Origin: Streptomyces marispadix
Lineage (GTDB): Bacteria > Actinomycetota > Actinomycetes > Streptomycetales > Streptomycetaceae
Assembly (NCBI RefSeq): GCF_022524345.1
Contig: NZ_JAKWJU010000002.1
Span: forward strand, 186,001 to 250,000
Reading direction: 5' to 3'
DNA length: 64,000 bases
Shown here: positions 34,477 through 42,715 of the stretch, in pieces
Position numbering within the stretch: position 1 is the first letter of the stretch
Layout: every line of letters begins with the position of its first letter
Notes under the pieces: model-generated
Told to the model about the DNA's origin: nothing
Databases searched by the model: none
The model's input: the letters and a program-made list of their open reading frames with translations, nothing else
Translations under genes and position numbers: made by a program

Positions 34477-35109
34477 TTGACCGACCTGACCGATGAGCTG
34501 GACGCCGATGTCATCTTCCGCTGGCTCACCGCAGCAGCCGCGTCCGTGGAGCGGGAGGCGGACGTGCTCACCGAACTCGACTCGGCCATCGGCGACGCGG
34601 ACCACGGCAGCAACCTGCAACGCGGCTTCGCCGCCGTCGTGACGGCGCTGGGCAAGGAGTCGCCCTCGGCGCCGGGACCCGTACTGATCCTCGCGGGGCG
34701 GCAGTTGGTCTCCAGCGTCGGCGGCGCTTCCGGTCCGCTGTACGGGACGTTGCTGCGCCGTACGGGCAAGGCCCTCGGCGACGCCGAGCGCGTCACCGGC
34801 GCTCAGCTCGCCGAGGCGATGCGCATCGGCGTGGACGCCGTGGCCCAGCTCGGCGGTGCGGCACTGGGCGACAAGACGATGCTGGACGCCCTCTATCCGG
34901 GCGTCGAGGCGCTGGCGGCGGGCGGGCCCCATCCGTACGGAGCGGCGCGTACAGCCGCGGACGAGGGCGCGCTGGCCACCGTGCCGATGCGTGCGCGCAA
35001 GGGCCGCGCCAGCTATCTCGGCGAGAGAAGCGTCGGGCACAAGGACCCGGGCGCGACGTCGTCGGCTCTGCTCTTCACAGCCCTGGCCGGGGCGGTCGCC
35101 GATGAGTGA
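34477..35109 (+). CDS. dhaL: dihydroxyacetone kinase, ADP-binding subunit DhaL
   Basis: A 210-residue DhaL. It carries the Mg-ADP-binding loop SAIGDADHGSNLQRG, then SVGGASGPLYGTLLRR and LGDKTMLDAL, all family hallmarks. It starts with TTG at 34477 behind GGAGAGGGA, 78 bases after dhaK. In the PTS-dependent system the bound ADP is a cofactor, rephosphorylated by DhaM, and is not exchanged for ATP. Its stop overlaps the dhaM start by eight bases (ATGAGTGA), which indicates translational coupling. Confidence 0.95.
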   Translation: MTDLTDELDADVIFRWLTAAAASVEREADVLTELDSAIGDADHGSNLQRGFAAVVTALGKESPSAPGPVLILAGRQLVSSVGGASGPLYGTLLRRTGKALGDAERVTGAQLAEAMRIGVDAVAQLGGAALGDKTMLDALYPGVEALAAGGPHPYGAARTAADEGALATVPMRARKGRASYLGERSVGHKDPGATSSALLFTALAGAVADE

Positions 35110-35524
35110 GCAGCAGGACACCCCACCGAGGGTCGGGATCGTGCTGGTCTCCCACAGCAAGGAGGTCGCCGACTCGGTGGCGCGTCTCGCCGTGGGGCTC
35201 GCCGCCGGAAGAGACAGCGCGCCCGTGGAGGGCGCGGGCGGCGGGCCTGACGGCGGCCTGGGTACGAGTGCGGAGCTGATCAGTGCCGCCGCGCACAAGG
35301 TCGACACGGGTGCGGGTGTGGCCGTCCTCGTCGACCTCGGCAGCGCGGTGCTGACGGTGAAGGTGCTGCTGGCCGAGGGGGACGAACTGCCGGAGAACGC
35401 ACAGCTCGTGGACGCCCCGCTCGTGGAGGGCGCGATCGCCGCGGTGGTCGCGTCGGCGGGCGGTGCGGACCTCGCCGAGGTCGCGGCGGCGGCCGAGGAG
35501 GCGTACCACTTCCGGAAGGTGTGA
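35102..35524 (+). CDS. dhaM: dihydroxyacetone kinase phosphotransfer subunit DhaM
   Basis: A 140-residue single-domain DhaM of the EIIA-mannose fold. The strand VGIVLVSHSKEVADSVARLA contains the phosphoryl-accepting His-18. VAVLVDLGSAVLTVKVL and LVDAPLVEGAIAAVVASAGG follow as in other DhaM proteins. It lacks the HPr and EI-like extensions found in enterobacterial DhaM, so it must receive phosphate from general PTS proteins encoded elsewhere. The ATG overlaps the dhaL stop. Confidence 0.94.
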   Translation: MSEQQDTPPRVGIVLVSHSKEVADSVARLAVGLAAGRDSAPVEGAGGGPDGGLGTSAELISAAAHKVDTGAGVAVLVDLGSAVLTVKVLLAEGDELPENAQLVDAPLVEGAIAAVVASAGGADLAEVAAAAEEAYHFRKV

Positions 35525-35656
35525 ACGCACCGGCGAGGTGAGCGCCCGGATCGGTGGTGGGCGCCGCTGCGCCGCACACCGCCCGGTCGCGCAGGCTTCC
35601 CCGGTCTGTCTGCCCGTAGCCCGGCGTCCGGCCCGCCGCGAAGGCGAAGGGGCCGC

Positions 35657-36343
35657 TCAGCCGGTGGCGCGGAGCCTCGGGGCCGCGGGCCTTTCGGCCG
35701 CCTCTCCGGACGCCTTCCGCCGCCGCGGCCGGTCCTCCCTCTCCGCTTCCTCCGCGTCCTGCACGCTGCCGGCCTTCGAACGCGCCCAGTCCGCGAGTCC
35801 CGCGACGTCGATGCCGTGGGGCGCTTCGCCGCGGTACGCATCGATGCCCCCGGCTCCACGCAGCAGCAGGCGTGCTCCGCCCTTCGTATTGCCGCGTGCG
35901 AGGTGGGTGATCCCCACCGCGAGCTGTGCGAGTCCCTTCCAGAGCGGGGCTTCCGCTTCCGGCGCCGACTTCCATGCGTCCTCCAGCACCTCGTGGGCGT
36001 GGAAGGGCATCCCATCGTCGAGCAGCCGCTGTGCTTCCGTCAGGGTCGCCTCAGGGGTCCGGACGACGCCCTCGGGCTGACGGGCGACGCCCTGTCGTCC
36101 GTAGGGCAGCGGCCTTCCCAACCCGTCGCGGGGGCGGGCGTTGCGTGCCTTACCGTCGGGGTCGCGGTCGCGCCGCCGTACGGCACCGGCGACCGGGAGG
36201 GACGGTGCGGAGCCCCGCGGATCGTGGCCGCAGAACTCGCACTCGGGGCGCGAACGGTCCTCGCGCACCCTGCCGCACTCCTCACAGACCTGGTCGAGCC
36301 AGCACGCCGCTTCCCCGCCCTGCTGTTCATGGCTCTCCTGCAC
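35657..36343 (-). CDS. DUF309 protein with N-terminal zinc-ribbon-like motif
   Basis: A 228-residue protein. The N-terminus has CEECGRVREDRSRPECEFCG, two CxxC pairs that probably bind zinc. The DUF309 core follows: RNARPRDGLGRPLPYG, FHAHEVLEDAWKSAPEAE and LWKGLAQLAVGITHLARGN, with the conserved HEVLE helix. The C-terminal 50 residues are charged and disordered. I use GTG at 36343 behind a purine-rich GAGGGAGAGGG; an ATG at 36367 would add eight residues. Function is unknown. It is convergent with dhaM. Confidence 0.84.
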   Translation of the reverse strand: MQESHEQQGGEAACWLDQVCEECGRVREDRSRPECEFCGHDPRGSAPSLPVAGAVRRRDRDPDGKARNARPRDGLGRPLPYGRQGVARQPEGVVRTPEATLTEAQRLLDDGMPFHAHEVLEDAWKSAPEAEAPLWKGLAQLAVGITHLARGNTKGGARLLLRGAGGIDAYRGEAPHGIDVAGLADWARSKAGSVQDAEEAEREDRPRRRKASGEAAERPAAPRLRATG

Positions 36344-36454
36344 GTGTCCCTCTCCCTCGCCGCACAACTCCCGGGCGGCAGCGGCACGTTCGCCGCCCGC
36401 CCGTCTCCGCGTCCCGCCGTCTCCCCGCCCCGCAGTATCGCCGCCCCCGCCGTC

Positions 36455-37693
36455 TCAGCCTTCCGCGTGGACCTCGGTCAGGGGCACGCCCACATCGCCG
36501 AGTTTCGCCTCGTCGACCGGCAGACCGGAAGTGACGAGGGTGCGGAGGGGTCCGGTGACGTCCCATACGTTGACGTTCATGCCGGCCAGCACCCGGCGGC
36601 GCCGGAGCCAGAACGCCACGAACTCCCGGGCCTCGGTGCTGCCGCGGAAGACGACCCGGTCGTAGCCGTCGCGCCCCACGTGGCCCGTGTACTCCATGCC
36701 CAGGTCGTACTGGTCGGTGAAGAAGTACGGAAGCCTGTCGTAGCGCACCTCGCCGCCGAGCATCGATCTGGCCGCCGCCGCGGGCTGGTTGAGGGCGTTC
36801 GCCCAGTGCTCGACGCGGATGTGCCTTCCCAGCAGCGGATGGAACGCACCGGCCACGTCGCCCGCCGCCCAGATGTCCGGATGGGAGGTGCGCAGCGCGG
36901 CGTCCACGCGGATGCCGTCCTCGACGTCGAGTCCGGCCGCGGCGGCGAGCCCCGTGTTGGGTGTGACGCCTACACCGACGACGACGGCGTCGGCCTCGAT
37001 GCGTTCGCCGCCGTGGAGCAGCACGCCGTCGGCGCGCCCGTGCCGGCCGGTGATCTCCGTGACGTGCGCGCCGCAGCGCAGATCCACGCCGTGCGCGGTG
37101 TGCAGATCGGCGAAGACCTGTGCGGCCTCGCGGCCAAGAAGTCCCAGCAGCGGCAGTTCCCCGGCCTCCAGCAGGGTCACCTCCACGCCTGCCGCGCGGG
37201 CGGCTGCCGTGGTCTCCAGCCCGATCCATCCGGCGCCGATGACGACGATCCGGGAGGCTGTGCTGAAGGTCGCCTTGAGGGTGTCGCTGTCCGAGAGGCG
37301 GCGCAGATAGTGCACGCGGTCGAGGTTCTCGCCCGCGACCGGCAGCCGCCGCGGGGAGGAGCCGGTGGCCAGCAGCAGTTTCGCGTAAGGGAGCCGGGCG
37401 CCGTCCGCGAGCGACACCGTGCGGCCGCCTGGGTCGATTTCCGTGACGGGTGCGCCGAGCCGCAGTTCCACGTCGTTGTCGACGTACCAGTCGCGGGGGT
37501 GTACGTAGGCGTCCTCGCGTGGGGAGGTGCCCTGTAGGTAGCCCTTCGACAGCGGGGGGCGCTCGTACGGGCGCTCCTTCTCGTCGCCGACCAGGATGAG
37601 GGGGCCGTCGAAGCCCCCTTCGCGCAGTGCCTCGGCGGCCTTGGCTCCGGCGAGCCCGGCGCCGGCGATCACGAAGGGGCTGTCAGCGGCCAT
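36455..37693 (-). CDS. ferredoxin/rubredoxin-reductase-type FAD oxidoreductase
   Basis: A 412-residue flavoprotein. The FAD fold FVIAGAGLAGAKAAEALREGG begins at the N-terminus. ERPYERPPLSKGYLQG is the characteristic loop of ferredoxin reductases of P450 and dioxygenase systems. The second nucleotide fold IVVIGAGWIGLETTAAARAAG binds NAD(P)H. The FAD-proximal TSHPDIWAAGDVA follows, and the C-terminal reductase domain ends ...GVPLTEVHAEG. No ferredoxin or P450 gene is adjacent, so the electron acceptor is unknown. The transaldolase gene lies upstream, separated by a strong hairpin. Confidence 0.92.
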   Translation of the reverse strand: MAADSPFVIAGAGLAGAKAAEALREGGFDGPLILVGDEKERPYERPPLSKGYLQGTSPREDAYVHPRDWYVDNDVELRLGAPVTEIDPGGRTVSLADGARLPYAKLLLATGSSPRRLPVAGENLDRVHYLRRLSDSDTLKATFSTASRIVVIGAGWIGLETTAAARAAGVEVTLLEAGELPLLGLLGREAAQVFADLHTAHGVDLRCGAHVTEITGRHGRADGVLLHGGERIEADAVVVGVGVTPNTGLAAAAGLDVEDGIRVDAALRTSHPDIWAAGDVAGAFHPLLGRHIRVEHWANALNQPAAAARSMLGGEVRYDRLPYFFTDQYDLGMEYTGHVGRDGYDRVVFRGSTEAREFVAFWLRRRRVLAGMNVNVWDVTGPLRTLVTSGLPVDEAKLGDVGVPLTEVHAEG

Positions 37694-37730
37694 CTCTGCT
37701 CCTCAGCCTTGCTCCTGCCCTCTGCCACGA

Positions 37731-37755
37731 GGCCCGGACCGCGCACGTCCGGGCC
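37731..37755 (-). terminator. terminator of transaldolase gene
   Basis: Perfect 9-bp arms GGCCCGGAC/GTCCGGGCC with a 7-base loop lie 42 bases downstream of the tal stop and upstream of the flavoprotein start. It should separate the two transcripts. Confidence 0.7.
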
Positions 37756-37796
37756 CCCGGGGCCCGCTGCCGCCGGACGGAGGCGTCCTCTGCCGC

Positions 37797-38903
37797 TCAG
37801 GCTCCGGTGCGAAGTTCCTTCTCCAGTGTCCCGAACATCTCGCTCCAGGAGGCGGCGAACTTATCGACGCCCTCCTCCTCCAGCGTCGTCACCACGTCGT
37901 GGTAGGAGACGCCTGCCACTTCGAGATCGTCGAGGATCTGCTGCGACTCGGCGTATCTGCTGTGCACCGTGTCACCTCGTATCTCGCCGTGGTCCTCGAC
38001 GGCACGCAGGGTCGCCTCGGGCATGGTGTTGACGACGTCGGGTGCGACCAGTTCGACGACATAGCGGGTGTCGTCGTACGACGGGTCCTTCACGCCGGTG
38101 GACGCCCACAGCGGACGCTGCGGCCGCATTCCCGCCCGCTCCAGCGACCGCCAGCGCTCGCCGGACCTCGCCTTCTCGAAGTGCTCATATGCGAGGCGGG
38201 CGTTGGCGATGGCTGCTCGGCCGCGCAGGGCCTGCGCCTGAGAACTGCCCAGCTTGTCCAGCCGGTTGTCGGTCTCGGTGTCCACGCGGCTGACGAAGAA
38301 GGACGCCACGGACGCCATGGACGACAGATCGTGTCCCGCGGAGCGCGCCTCCTCCATGCCTGCGAGGAACGCGTCGACGACCTGGTCGTAGCGGTCGAGG
38401 GAGAAGATCAGCGTCACATTGACGCTGATGCCCTCGGCGAGGGCCGCGCTGATGGCTCCCAGTCCCTCGCGGGTGGCGGGGATCTTCACATAGAGGTTGG
38501 GCCGGTCCACCAGCCACCACAGCGCACGGGCCTCGGCGAGGGTCGCCTCCGTGTCGCGGGCGAGACGCGGATCGACCTCGATGGAGACACGTCCGTCCTT
38601 GCCTCCGGTGGCCTCGTATACGCCGTGCAGTACGTCGCAGGCCCAGCGCACGTCGTAGGCGGTGACGAGCCGCGCCGCCTCGGGGACGCCCACGCCCCGG
38701 CGGGCGAGCCCCGCGAGCTGGGCGTCGTAGCGCCGGCCGGACCCGATCGCCTTGTCGAAGATCGTCGGATTGCTGGTGATGCCCACGACGCCCTGCTCGC
38801 TCACGAGCCGGGAGAGCCCGCCTCCGGCGAGCCGCTCTCGGCTCAGATCGTCCAGCCAGGGAGCCACGCCTTCCGCCGTGAGCCTTTCCAGGGTGGCGGT
38901 CAT
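37797..38903 (-). CDS. tal: transaldolase
   Basis: A 368-residue transaldolase of the pentose phosphate pathway, transferring a dihydroxyacetone unit between sugar phosphates. ATG at 38903 follows GAGGAGTGGACAC. The TIM-barrel strands include [26 protein letters not shown] and NLYVKIPAT with the Schiff-base Lys-140, then [20 protein letters not shown]. Length and motifs match the actinobacterial Tal. The frame is open upstream of the ATG but that part is low-complexity. Transketolase and glucose-6-phosphate dehydrogenase, which often adjoin tal, are not in this window. Confidence 0.95.
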   Translation of the reverse strand: MTATLERLTAEGVAPWLDDLSRERLAGGGLSRLVSEQGVVGITSNPTIFDKAIGSGRRYDAQLAGLARRGVGVPEAARLVTAYDVRWACDVLHGVYEATGGKDGRVSIEVDPRLARDTEATLAEARALWWLVDRPNLYVKIPATREGLGAISAALAEGISVNVTLIFSLDRYDQVVDAFLAGMEEARSAGHDLSSMASVASFFVSRVDTETDNRLDKLGSSQAQALRGRAAIANARLAYEHFEKARSGERWRSLERAGMRPQRPLWASTGVKDPSYDDTRYVVELVAPDVVNTMPEATLRAVEDHGEIRGDTVHSRYAESQQILDDLEVAGVSYHDVVTTLEEEGVDKFAASWSEMFGTLEKELRTGA

Positions 38904-39072
38904 GTGTCCACTCCTCGGGTCGTCTCCCCCGAGAGTCCATGACTCCAACGTAACGCCGCGCGGAGCGGGGCCGTGACCTGGGCGTACGGGCCCGCTGATC
39001 TGCGCGTACGGGGCCCCGGAGGCCCGCGCGTACGGACCCCGCGGCCCGGGCACGCGGCCACGGCGGGCGGCG

Positions 39073-39555
39073 TCAGGCCCGGTCGATGCCCTCGAACCAG
39101 GTCGGACCGTCGACGGACGCCTGCTTGATGCGGGCCACCGCGAACTCCTCCAGCGGCGGCAGGGCGTCCAGCCCGAACCAGCCGACCTCCAGGGACTCGT
39201 CGTCGTTCACCCGGGCCTCGCCCCCGACGGCGCGGCAGCGGAAGCAGACGTCCATGAACTGGCATACGTCGCCGTTGGGGAAGGTCACCGGCTCCTCCAA
39301 CGCCTCTACGCAGACGACGCGTTCGGCGACGCAGAGGACGGCCGTCTCCTCCTCCACCTCGCGCTGCGCCGCCGCCGCGGGCTGCTCGCCCGGCTCGGGG
39401 ATGCCGCCGATGATCGACCAGCGCCCGGTGTCGGAGCGCCTGCCCAGCAGCACGCGTCCCTCGTCGTCGAAGACGATCGCGCTCACGCCCGGCAGATACA
39501 GCAGTTGGTGGCCCGCGGTGGCTCGGATGCGTCGGATGAATTCGGGTGTCGCCAT
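39073..39555 (-). CDS. NUDIX hydrolase
   Basis: A 160-residue NUDIX-fold protein starting [20 protein letters not shown]. The Nudix box reads [14 protein letters not shown] then REVEEETAV; the Gly near the end of the consensus is Ala here, while the metal-binding REVEEE is intact. It probably hydrolyses a nucleoside diphosphate-linked compound. The substrate is unknown. It is divergent from the O-antigen-ligase-like gene, with 190 bases of shared promoter space. Confidence 0.87.
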   Translation of the reverse strand: MATPEFIRRIRATAGHQLLYLPGVSAIVFDDEGRVLLGRRSDTGRWSIIGGIPEPGEQPAAAAQREVEEETAVLCVAERVVCVEALEEPVTFPNGDVCQFMDVCFRCRAVGGEARVNDDESLEVGWFGLDALPPLEEFAVARIKQASVDGPTWFEGIDRA

Positions 39556-39745
39556 GATCCAGAGCGTACGCCGTGGGCGGCGCGCCTCCCCGCACTGCTG
39601 TTCACAGCGGGCACATGACTTCGGTACGGGATATCCACAATCCGCCTTTCACGCACTACGGTTGACGCGCGTAGCCGCAGTCCGCACTGCTTCCGGGGCA
39701 GGGGAGGAGGGTGCGGGTTGCGCGGGTCTCGGGGGGTCGCAGGGG

Positions 39746-40885
39746 ATGACGTCACCGGTGCTCCGGCCGTCCGCGGTCGGTGAACGGAACAACGGCGCCG
39801 CCGACTTCACGGGTGTGCTCGTGCTCGGTGCGTGCGCGGCCTGGGCGCTGATCACCGCCGCGGGCCGGGACGCCAGGCCGGAGGGTCTGCTTCTCGCGGT
39901 GCTCGCGGTGGGCGCCGGATACGCCACGGGCCGCATCGCGGGTGCGGTGCTGCCGGTCGGTGCGGCGGCGGGTGCCGGGGTGGCGGGGGTCTTCCTCGCG
40001 TTCTTCGGGCCTTCCTCCGCCCATGTGATCCCCGGCGGCATCGAGTTCGCGGGGCCGGAGGGGCGTTCCGGGGTGACCGCGGCGCTGCTCACGCTCGCGG
40101 TGGGCGCGTTCTGCTGTGCCGCGTGGGCGGCACCGGCGCGCTCGGTGCGGCGTACGGTTCTGCGGCTGACGGCGGCGGGGACGGTGGTCTGCGCGCTGCT
40201 CGTCGGCACGCCGGTGGGCTCGGCGGCGGGCCTGGCCGTACTGGTGTGCTCGCTCGCGCTGGGGCGGGTGCGCAGACGCCCGGTGTTCCTCGCGGCGCTG
40301 ACGCTCGCCGCGGGGGCCGTGACCGGTGTCGCCTTCGCCGTGGCGCAGGGCGGTCTGCCGCACGGCGCCACCGTCGCACTGCACAAGCAGCTCACCGGTC
40401 ACCGCGTGGAGCTGTGGCGCGACGCCCTGGCCATCACCCGGGACCATCCGGTGCTCGGCACGGGGCCCGACAGCTTCGGGGAGCTGAGCGCGACCGCACG
40501 CGCTGCGGGCGCGCGGGCCACCGTGGCCGACGAGGGGACGTTCGCGGAGGAGACGGCGGCCGAGACGGCGGGGCAGGCGGCGACCGGAAGCGGGCCTGCG
40601 GCCGTCGATGCGGCGTCCGCCTCGGACGGCAAGCCGCACTCCGCGCCGCTACAGGTCGCCGCCGAACAGGGCCTGCCGGGGCTGGCGTTGCTCGCGTCGG
40701 CGTTCGGCTGGCTGCTGCTGGCACTGCGGGCGTCGCCCCGGCCGACGCCGGTCGCGCTCACAGCGGCGGCGGCGCTCTCCGCGCTTGCGGCACTCGCGGC
40801 GATAGGCAACGCGCTGAGCTTCACGCAGGTGACCGCGGGCGCGGGTCTGCTGGCGGGCATCGCCTGTGCGAGGCGGCTGAGTTGA
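39746..40885 (+). CDS. O-antigen ligase/polymerase-like membrane protein
   Basis: A 379-residue polytopic membrane protein with about nine hydrophobic segments. The central loop LTGHRVELWRDALAITRDHPVLGTGPDSFGE is the Wzy_C signature of O-antigen ligases and polymerases (about residues 218-248). After a disordered Ala/Thr/Glu loop, HSAPLQVAAEQGLPGLALL gives the second conserved His motif. I take the ATG at 39746. It probably handles a lipid-linked glycan, but no glycan gene cluster adjoins it. A 13-bp tandem repeat overlaps its stop. Confidence 0.83.
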   Translation: MTSPVLRPSAVGERNNGAADFTGVLVLGACAAWALITAAGRDARPEGLLLAVLAVGAGYATGRIAGAVLPVGAAAGAGVAGVFLAFFGPSSAHVIPGGIEFAGPEGRSGVTAALLTLAVGAFCCAAWAAPARSVRRTVLRLTAAGTVVCALLVGTPVGSAAGLAVLVCSLALGRVRRRPVFLAALTLAAGAVTGVAFAVAQGGLPHGATVALHKQLTGHRVELWRDALAITRDHPVLGTGPDSFGELSATARAAGARATVADEGTFAEETAAETAGQAATGSGPAAVDAASASDGKPHSAPLQVAAEQGLPGLALLASAFGWLLLALRASPRPTPVALTAAAALSALAALAAIGNALSFTQVTAGAGLLAGIACARRLS

Positions 40886-40915
40886 GGAGCTGAGTTGAGG
40901 AGGCTCAGCTGAGGA
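40876..40915. repeat. 13-bp tandem repeat overlapping the gene end
   Basis: GCTGAGTTGAGGA occurs twice head to tail and a partial copy (GCTCAGCTGAGGA) follows. The first copy includes the TGA of the ligase-like gene. Because 13 is not a multiple of three, expansion changes only the untranslated end. Confidence 0.7.
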
Positions 40916-40976
40916 GAACGACCGGGCTTGGCCGGGGTGATCGGCCGAACTGATCGGTCGACATGAGGGGCGCTGT

Positions 40977-41522
40977 TCAGCCGCCGGGGGCGTCCGGGTC
41001 CGTGCTGAGGTGGCGGCGGATCGCCTCCACCGCGGACTCCGCGTCGTCGACGGTGAAGGTGAAGCTGTGCCCGCCCTCCAGGCGCAGCAGTACGCCGTCG
41101 CCGTGGCGCACCACCAGGGCCGTGCCCTTGCCCGGAAGCCATCGGTAGCCCCAGCCGCCCCACTGGCGCGGGGAGACGCCCCGTACCACCTCGGCCGACA
41201 GGACGTCGCCGTGCGGGATGCGGCGCCGTGGGAACCCCGCGTGCCCGCAGCGCAGTTCGATCGCCTCACCGTCGACGGTCACCCGTACGTGTACGAACGC
41301 GAGGGTGCCGAAGAGGCCCAGCAGCCCCACCGCGAAGCAGCCCACGACGGACATCGCGAGCGGAGGGCTCTCGAACTGCCAGGACGCCCGCGCGCCCAGC
41401 ACCACGCCGAGGGCCACGCATGCGACGCCGAGGAGTGCCAGCAGCCACTGGACGCGGTTGGCGGCGCCGCCGGTCCAGGCCACGGCGGGCTCGGGTGAGA
41501 CTCCCGGGTGCGGCTCGCTCAT
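40977..41522 (-). CDS. membrane protein with PH-like domain
   Basis: A 181-residue protein. Two membrane helices (about 24-45 and 57-80) are followed by a soluble beta-rich domain (about 80-180) with VHVRVTVDGEAIELRC, SPRQWGGWGYRWLPGKGTAL and FTVDDAESAVEAIRRHL. The WGGWGYR motif is typical of bacterial PH-like domains of Streptomyces membrane proteins of unknown function. It ends convergently with the ligase-like gene. Confidence 0.8.
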   Translation of the reverse strand: MSEPHPGVSPEPAVAWTGGAANRVQWLLALLGVACVALGVVLGARASWQFESPPLAMSVVGCFAVGLLGLFGTLAFVHVRVTVDGEAIELRCGHAGFPRRRIPHGDVLSAEVVRGVSPRQWGGWGYRWLPGKGTALVVRHGDGVLLRLEGGHSFTFTVDDAESAVEAIRRHLSTDPDAPGG

Positions 41523-41633
41523 GCAGCGCAGATTACGCCGGGCCCCTGCGGCGGCCCCGGATCAGAGCCGAGGCCGGACCGGAACCGAGGGCCGGATCGG
41601 AACCGAGGCCCGGACCGGGAGCAGAGTCTCGTT

Positions 41634-41675
41634 CAGAAGGCCCGGATCAGAAGGCCCGGATCAGAAGGCCCGGCT
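41634..41675. repeat. three 14-bp tandem repeats between two minus-strand genes
   Basis: CAGAAGGCCCGGAT occurs twice exactly and a third time with one change (ending CT). A weaker array of GGAACCGAGG-like units precedes it at about 41560-41620. Together they fill most of the gap between the racemase-like stop and the PH-like gene start. Confidence 0.85.
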
Positions 41676-41699
41676 CTGCGGGCCCGCTCAGGACCCGGG

Positions 41700-42584
41700 T
41701 CAGGGGGTGACCGCGGCACCCGCGAGGAGTCGGCCTTCCGCGTAGGTGCCCGCGGCCTCGGGCAGCCGGGCCGTACGGCCGCTGAGCAGCACCGTCAGCC
41801 CGCCGGTCGGGGCGGCTGCCGGGTCCGGGCGGGCGCCGGTACGGCGCAGGGCCTGAGCGGCGACGGCCTCGGCGGAGCCGTAGAGCACAGGCCGGGCGGG
41901 GCCCCGGTCGGCGCTCGCGTCCGGGACCTCCCGTTCCCCCGGCCCCTCGGTCCCGGCAGGAGCGACAGGAGCGTCCGGACCGGCCGGAGCGGCAGAACGG
42001 GCGGGCCCGGCGACGGCGGCGCGAATGCGTTCCCCGACGAGCTCGTAGTGGGTGCATCCGAGCACGACGGCACGCACACCGCGCGGCGTCAGCCCCGCCG
42101 CCGCCGCGACGGCCACGTCGATGGCGTGCTCCTGTGCGCTCTCCACCGCGTCGGCGAGACCGTGGCAGGGCACCTCCGTGAACTGGGCGTCGTGCCCGAA
42201 CTCCGCGATGAGACGCCGCTGGTAGGGACTGCCCGTGGTGGCCGGGGTGGCCCAGATCGCCACGGGGCCGCCGCCCTGTGCGGCCGGTTTGACGGCGGGC
42301 ACCGTGCCGATCACCGGCAGCTCCGGCTCCAGTTCGGCCCGCAGCGCGGAAAGGGCGTGCACGGAGGCGGTGTTGCACGCGACGACCAGCGCGTCCGGCT
42401 CGTGCGCGGCGGCGGCCTTCGCGCAGGCCAGAGCGTGCGCGGTGATGTCGTCGGCGCTGCGCGGGCCCCAGGGCATCCCGTCGGGGTCGCTGGAGAGCAC
42501 GAGATCGGCGTCGGGGCGGGCCCTGCGTACTGCCGCCGCTGCCGCGAGGAGGCCGATACCCGAGTCCACGAACGCGATCTTCAC
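41700..42584 (-). CDS. aspartate/glutamate racemase-family protein
   Basis: A 294-residue protein of the glutamate racemase fold. The first strand VKIAFVDSGIGLLAAAAAVR carries the acidic D-S-G loop. VVACNTAS contains the first catalytic Cys and VVLGCTHYELV the second. A low-complexity Pro/Ala/Gly insert (about 195-245) is unusual for MurI. The start is GTG at 42584 with a poor ribosome site. It may be the MurI that makes D-glutamate for peptidoglycan or a paralogue; context does not decide. Confidence 0.84.
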   Translation of the reverse strand: MKIAFVDSGIGLLAAAAAVRRARPDADLVLSSDPDGMPWGPRSADDITAHALACAKAAAAHEPDALVVACNTASVHALSALRAELEPELPVIGTVPAVKPAAQGGGPVAIWATPATTGSPYQRRLIAEFGHDAQFTEVPCHGLADAVESAQEHAIDVAVAAAAGLTPRGVRAVVLGCTHYELVGERIRAAVAGPARSAAPAGPDAPVAPAGTEGPGEREVPDASADRGPARPVLYGSAEAVAAQALRRTGARPDPAAAPTGGLTVLLSGRTARLPEAAGTYAEGRLLAGAAVTP

Positions 42585-42715
42585 GGCAGGCAACTGTAGT
42601 CGATGAGCCGTACGGGCCATCGCGCTCGTCCCCTTCCGCCGCCGGTGCGGGCGAGTGTCCGTGCACCGGCCACGGCGTACGGCCCGTGCGCCCCGCGTGC
42701 GGCAGACTGCGGCGG

